Assembly (NCBI GenBank): GCA_947503525.1
Contig: CANNEA010000003.1
Span: 372,001-436,000 of the forward strand
Reading direction: 5' to 3'
Length of the DNA: 64,000 bases
Source: an uncultured Carboxylicivirga sp.
GTDB taxonomy: Bacteria; Bacteroidota; Bacteroidia; Bacteroidales; Marinilabiliaceae
In this document: piece by piece, positions 61,303-64,000 of the stretch
How positions within the stretch are numbered: the stretch's first letter is position 1
Layout: each line of letters begins with the position of its first letter
The notes under the pieces: model-generated
What the model saw: only the letters and a program-made list of their open reading frames with translations
Told to the model about the DNA's origin: nothing
Database searches by the model: none
Made by a program: the position numbers and the translations under genes

Positions 61303-62880
61303 TTATTGAATTGTATTGTTTTTAGATTTCAGTCTTTTATTGATGTAGCGAGCCAATGCATGGATGCCGACACCAATAATAGATCCCATTAGAAAAAGTT
61401 TACCACCAAGATCTATCCATTTATTATAGTCTCTTCCCGGCATATAGAAACCAGCTAATTGATCCAAACGACCATCGTTTCTTGTATGGCAATCGTTACA
61501 TGATAATGCTTGCTCTTTGGGTGATACCATATGGTTAATAGGCCAATACATCTCTGTTTCAACAAACTCATATTGTCCGCTAAATGGTAGACCCACATCT
61601 TTCATGCCGGCTTCTGATGCTAACGCCCAGTCAAAATCCTTCCAGTATGCACTGTCGCCCTTTTCTTGGGCATAAAGTCTTGGCTGTATGAGCATCTTAG
61701 TTTGCGGATCGTAAATTTGATCCCCTCGATGCACTTTAACCGGGTATATCTTAGAATTTTTATCCTTAGCATCTCCTAATAAACTATTGACCTGAATAGG
61801 AAATTGTGATACTGTATCACCCAGTTGGTAATGTTGAGCTTCACCATTAAACCAATAGTACTCCGGTTCTACATCAGTTTGCCAATCAAATTCACCTTTA
61901 ATGGACAGGTAGCTATGGTTTCCAAGACTATCTTCTTCATGCATTGCTTTACCATCTTCATCAAGACGCCCCGCTTTCGACCACTGCCAGGCCATTTTAG
62001 TTGCATTTTCTTTGGCGTAGGTTGGTATATGGCAAGTTTGACAGGATACTTTCGATCCATGTCTGTTTAGTACATCACTTAAATGAGGTTGAGAAGTGTG
62101 ACACCCATCACAGGATAAGCGATTGATATTACTTGAAGAAACAGAATAAAGCTTACCTTTAATCTGGTGCTCGTCTCCTTCATGACAATCCACGCAGGAC
62201 ATATTAATACCGTTGCTTGCCATATGAACATCAGTTTCTCTGCTACATGATAAAAGAGCTTCTTCTAAATCACCATGTTTTACATTGTTGCCACCGCCGC
62301 TATAGAAATGGCATGAACCACAATTTATATTTGATGGTCGTCCTACACTTTGAGCAACTTTATTAAGGTTAACGTTTCGATCAGGATAGCCGGCAAGTGC
62401 TGCGCCTTTAAAATATTCCTCGCTTCGATCATGACACACCATGCAATCTACATTTCTGGCTGCCTCAAAGTCGAATGAGTTATTGGACATTCCGAATCCA
62501 ATGTGACATTTTGCACAGCTTTGTTCGTTTCCACTGGCCCCAATGCAGAAGTTATTTAAGACATTTTTTTTCCCTAAACGTTCGATGCCTTTTCCTTCAA
62601 CATACTCTAAGCGGTCCCAATTCCAATGGCTGGAAGCCATGACTTCGTGATGACGTTGATTGTGACAGCTAATACAAGCCTCGGTAACTTCTTGTGGTGT
62701 CTTAAATTCTTTTTGAAGTATTGTAAACTGACTATGATCTACCGCAGGCGAATAGGGGCTTGTGTATTGCTGCTTAAGCTCATATTGCTTCCAGTTTAAT
62801 GGTTTTTCCCTGTGTAGCAGTTGAGTCAATAATAGCACCACTATAGTGCCAAGTATTGTAAACGTGATGGTTTTATTCAT
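61303..62880 (-). CDS. Octaheme c-type cytochrome, tetrathionate-reductase (Otr) type
   Basis: A 525-residue exported multihaem cytochrome with eight CxxCH motifs (ACISCH, SCAKCH, DCMVCH, NCGSCH, SCVDCH, SCDGCH, SCQTCH, SCNDCH). The spacing and segments such as GNEQSCAKCHIGFGMSNNSFDF and VDCMVCHDRSEEYFKGA match the Otr-like octaheme family, members of which reduce tetrathionate, nitrite or hydroxylamine in vitro. It has an N-terminal signal anchor and a C-terminal membrane helix (FLMGSIIGVGIHALARYI), so it is membrane-bound facing the periplasm. It is first in the operon with cytochrome b and the YeeE pair, which points to sulfur oxyanion metabolism. Confidence 0.9.
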   Translation of the reverse strand: MNKTITFTILGTIVVLLLTQLLHREKPLNWKQYELKQQYTSPYSPAVDHSQFTILQKEFKTPQEVTEACISCHNQRHHEVMASSHWNWDRLEYVEGKGIERLGKKNVLNNFCIGASGNEQSCAKCHIGFGMSNNSFDFEAARNVDCMVCHDRSEEYFKGAALAGYPDRNVNLNKVAQSVGRPSNINCGSCHFYSGGGNNVKHGDLEEALLSCSRETDVHMASNGINMSCVDCHEGDEHQIKGKLYSVSSSNINRLSCDGCHTSQPHLSDVLNRHGSKVSCQTCHIPTYAKENATKMAWQWSKAGRLDEDGKAMHEEDSLGNHSYLSIKGEFDWQTDVEPEYYWFNGEAQHYQLGDTVSQFPIQVNSLLGDAKDKNSKIYPVKVHRGDQIYDPQTKMLIQPRLYAQEKGDSAYWKDFDWALASEAGMKDVGLPFSGQYEFVETEMYWPINHMVSPKEQALSCNDCHTRNDGRLDQLAGFYMPGRDYNKWIDLGGKLFLMGSIIGVGIHALARYINKRLKSKNNTIQ

Positions 62881-63030
62881 GTCTAATTAAATATCTAAAA
62901 ATAGAGATGCAAAGATATATAGATAATTAGATTTGAATAATTATTAAAGATATTCTTCCCTAATTTGGAATTGATCTATTTAAAGTTTGACAATGACTAA
63001 AGAAAAGTACAGAGACTAAATGGGATTTTT

Positions 63031-63645
63031 TTATTTGCTAATTTTTCGAACAGGATATCTGTCCATTATACGGGTAATTGCTTTATTTAAATTGGCCTCT
63101 CTGTTTCTTGGATTTTCTCCGATGGATCCAATACCAATTCCTTCCCAAATAAGTTCTTCCTTGCTGGCGTCATATACGGATATAACTAACGTACCATACG
63201 TAATATCCTTCTTTTCAGTCTTAATTTGAGTGGTATATCCGGTTCCCCAGCCCCAACCAGGTCCGTATCCATAGTATCCACCCATACCATAGCCACCATA
63301 TCCATATGCAGGACCAACACTGGCACTGACATACATATTGGTGTTTTTTGCTTCCTGAATTGAGCGTTCGGTTATAATATACAAGGACACGATAAGATCG
63401 TTATTTTCCTTAACAAATTTATGTCCTCGTTTTCTGAATTCTAAACTAATGGCATTCTCTAAACGCTCTTTATCATAGGTATTAAGAACCTGGCCACTGT
63501 TCTCTGACCAGCCATAGAACTTTATACTTTTATATTGCTTAAAATCTTGCTTTTTATCATATTCACTCATAACCTTAACCGATTCGCAAGAAACTAGTAG
63601 AGTGGTAATTATTACAAGCAATAATATCTGATTTATTTTAATCAT
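63031..63645 (-). CDS. DUF4136-type lipoprotein
   Basis: A 204-residue outer-membrane-type lipoprotein (lipobox VIITTLLVSCESVK). The mature part begins SEYDKKQDFKQYKSIKFYGW, contains YKSIKFYGW and ends in a strand-turn-strand NREANLNKAITRIMDRYPV, the pattern of DUF4136 proteins. Between them is a Gly/Tyr-rich low-complexity stretch (GYGGYGMGGYYGYGPGWGWG). Function unknown. The longest frame begins at a TTG (63654); ATG 63645 gives a proper signal and is preferred. It is monocistronic on the minus strand. Confidence 0.8.
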   Translation of the reverse strand: MIKINQILLLVIITTLLVSCESVKVMSEYDKKQDFKQYKSIKFYGWSENSGQVLNTYDKERLENAISLEFRKRGHKFVKENNDLIVSLYIITERSIQEAKNTNMYVSASVGPAYGYGGYGMGGYYGYGPGWGWGTGYTTQIKTEKKDITYGTLVISVYDASKEELIWEGIGIGSIGENPRNREANLNKAITRIMDRYPVRKISK

Positions 63646-63787
63646 GATAATCAAATGGATTGGTTAAATTTCAAGTTGAAAGCTAATTAAAAATATTGTT
63701 TTTCAGCTACGCTTATTAATAAATTGCAGCAACAGCTTATTTTTTAATCCACTTTCAATTACGATTGAAGGCATGTGGTAGAATAAA

Positions 63788-63832
63788 AATAACCTGCAAC
63801 ATGTCTCAATTACAGACACCTTGCAGGTTATT
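63788..63832 (-). terminator. Terminator of ywbE
   Basis: AATAACCTGCAA and TTGCAGGTTATT pair over 12 bp around a 21-base loop that has its own inner stem (TGTCT/AGACA). On the minus strand it is followed by TTTTTATTC, and it lies 21 bases beyond the ywbE stop. Confidence 0.75.
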
Positions 63833-63852
63833 ATCATTAATTTTTTTGTTTG

Positions 63853-64000
63853 TTAAAGCTTGATTTCTTTAACTCTTCCTTCAAGACCTTCCTTTAATCT
63901 TACTTCAATGCCTTGTGGGTGGAATGGGCCGGTTGTTAGTATGTCCTTGACAACGCCGTGTGAAAGTTGTCCAGAGTGCTTATCTCTGTTTTGAACAATT
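63853..64000 (-). CDS. ywbE: YwbE-family protein, C-terminal part
   Basis: The gene runs off the right edge; its stop is at 63853-63855. The visible residues read IVQNRDKHSGQLSHGVVKD, then ILTTGPFHPQGIEVRL and KEGLEGRVKEIKL. This is the C-terminal two-thirds of the ~65-residue YwbE family (KKDQRTGKLTRGIVKDILT-type sequence in Bacillus). The protein is a small beta-rich domain of unknown function, widely found in bacteria. Recognition is from memory of the family sequence. Confidence 0.8.
   Translation of the reverse strand, partial: IVQNRDKHSGQLSHGVVKDILTTGPFHPQGIEVRLKEGLEGRVKEIKL

Overview
The window looks like a chromosomal segment of a Bacteroidota bacterium, probably a marine Marinilabiliales/Bacteroidales-type organism. 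The supporting signs are AT-rich DNA, Bacteroidota-type promoters (a TAnnTTTG box about 19 nt after a TTTG-like box), a SusC/SusD pair, a type B (CHU_C-like) type IX secretion sorting domain with a PorP/SprF partner, and many lipoproteins with the signal peptides usual in that phylum. No tRNA, rRNA, CRISPR array or intact insertion sequence was seen. The genus is inference only.

Layout. (1) 1-3.3 kb: the tail of an unknown gene, a PAP2 phosphatase, and two related helical proteins of unknown function. (2) 3.4-16.2 kb: a surface-adhesion operon made of a 2,987-residue repeat protein with a type IX sorting domain, a PorP/SprF outer-membrane protein, a TPR/PD40/OmpA protein and a SPOR-like protein. 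(3) 16.2-31.5 kb: housekeeping genes. These are RNase P RNA, a BrkB-type membrane protein, a minus-strand structured RNA candidate, a DEDDh-GIY-YIG nuclease fusion, a thioesterase, release factor 3, a PHP-type histidinol phosphatase, a three-gene biotin-dependent carboxylase operon, ferritin, and a divergent pair of a GH15 enzyme and a fused trehalose-phosphate synthase/phosphatase. (4) 31.5-38 kb: an RND efflux operon and a second hotdog thioesterase. (5) 38.5-54.1 kb: a polysaccharide utilisation locus (PUL) with SusC, SusD, a duplicated surface lipoprotein, a LacI-type regulator, GH2, two ROK proteins, GH9, GH8 and a small lipoprotein. (6) 54.1-54.7 kb: two consecutive Ile/Thr-rich leader peptides, each followed by a terminator/antiterminator, ahead of an 80-residue ACT protein. 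(7) 54.7-58.7 kb: a membrane-bound AraC-TPR regulator, an ankyrin lipoprotein and an acyltransferase. (8) 58.7-64 kb: a small inverted-repeat element, an octaheme cytochrome/cytochrome b/YeeE-YedE cluster, a DUF4136-type lipoprotein and the end of ywbE.

How the genes work together. The PUL is best explained as a chitosan or glucosamine-oligosaccharide system. The GH2 has the Asp/Glu pair of exo-beta-D-glucosaminidases, GH8 contains chitosanases, GH9 contains exo-glucosaminidases, and ROK proteins include amino-sugar kinases. Two near-identical LacI-type palindromes lie upstream of susC and of GH2, both centred on TGCAAnCGCTTGCA and both overlapping a candidate -33 box, and the LacI gene lies between them. 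The most unusual locus is the tandem attenuator, which appears to control only an orphan ACT-domain (IlvN/IlvM-like) protein. Both conclusions come from reading motifs and base pairing in the sequence; no database search was possible.
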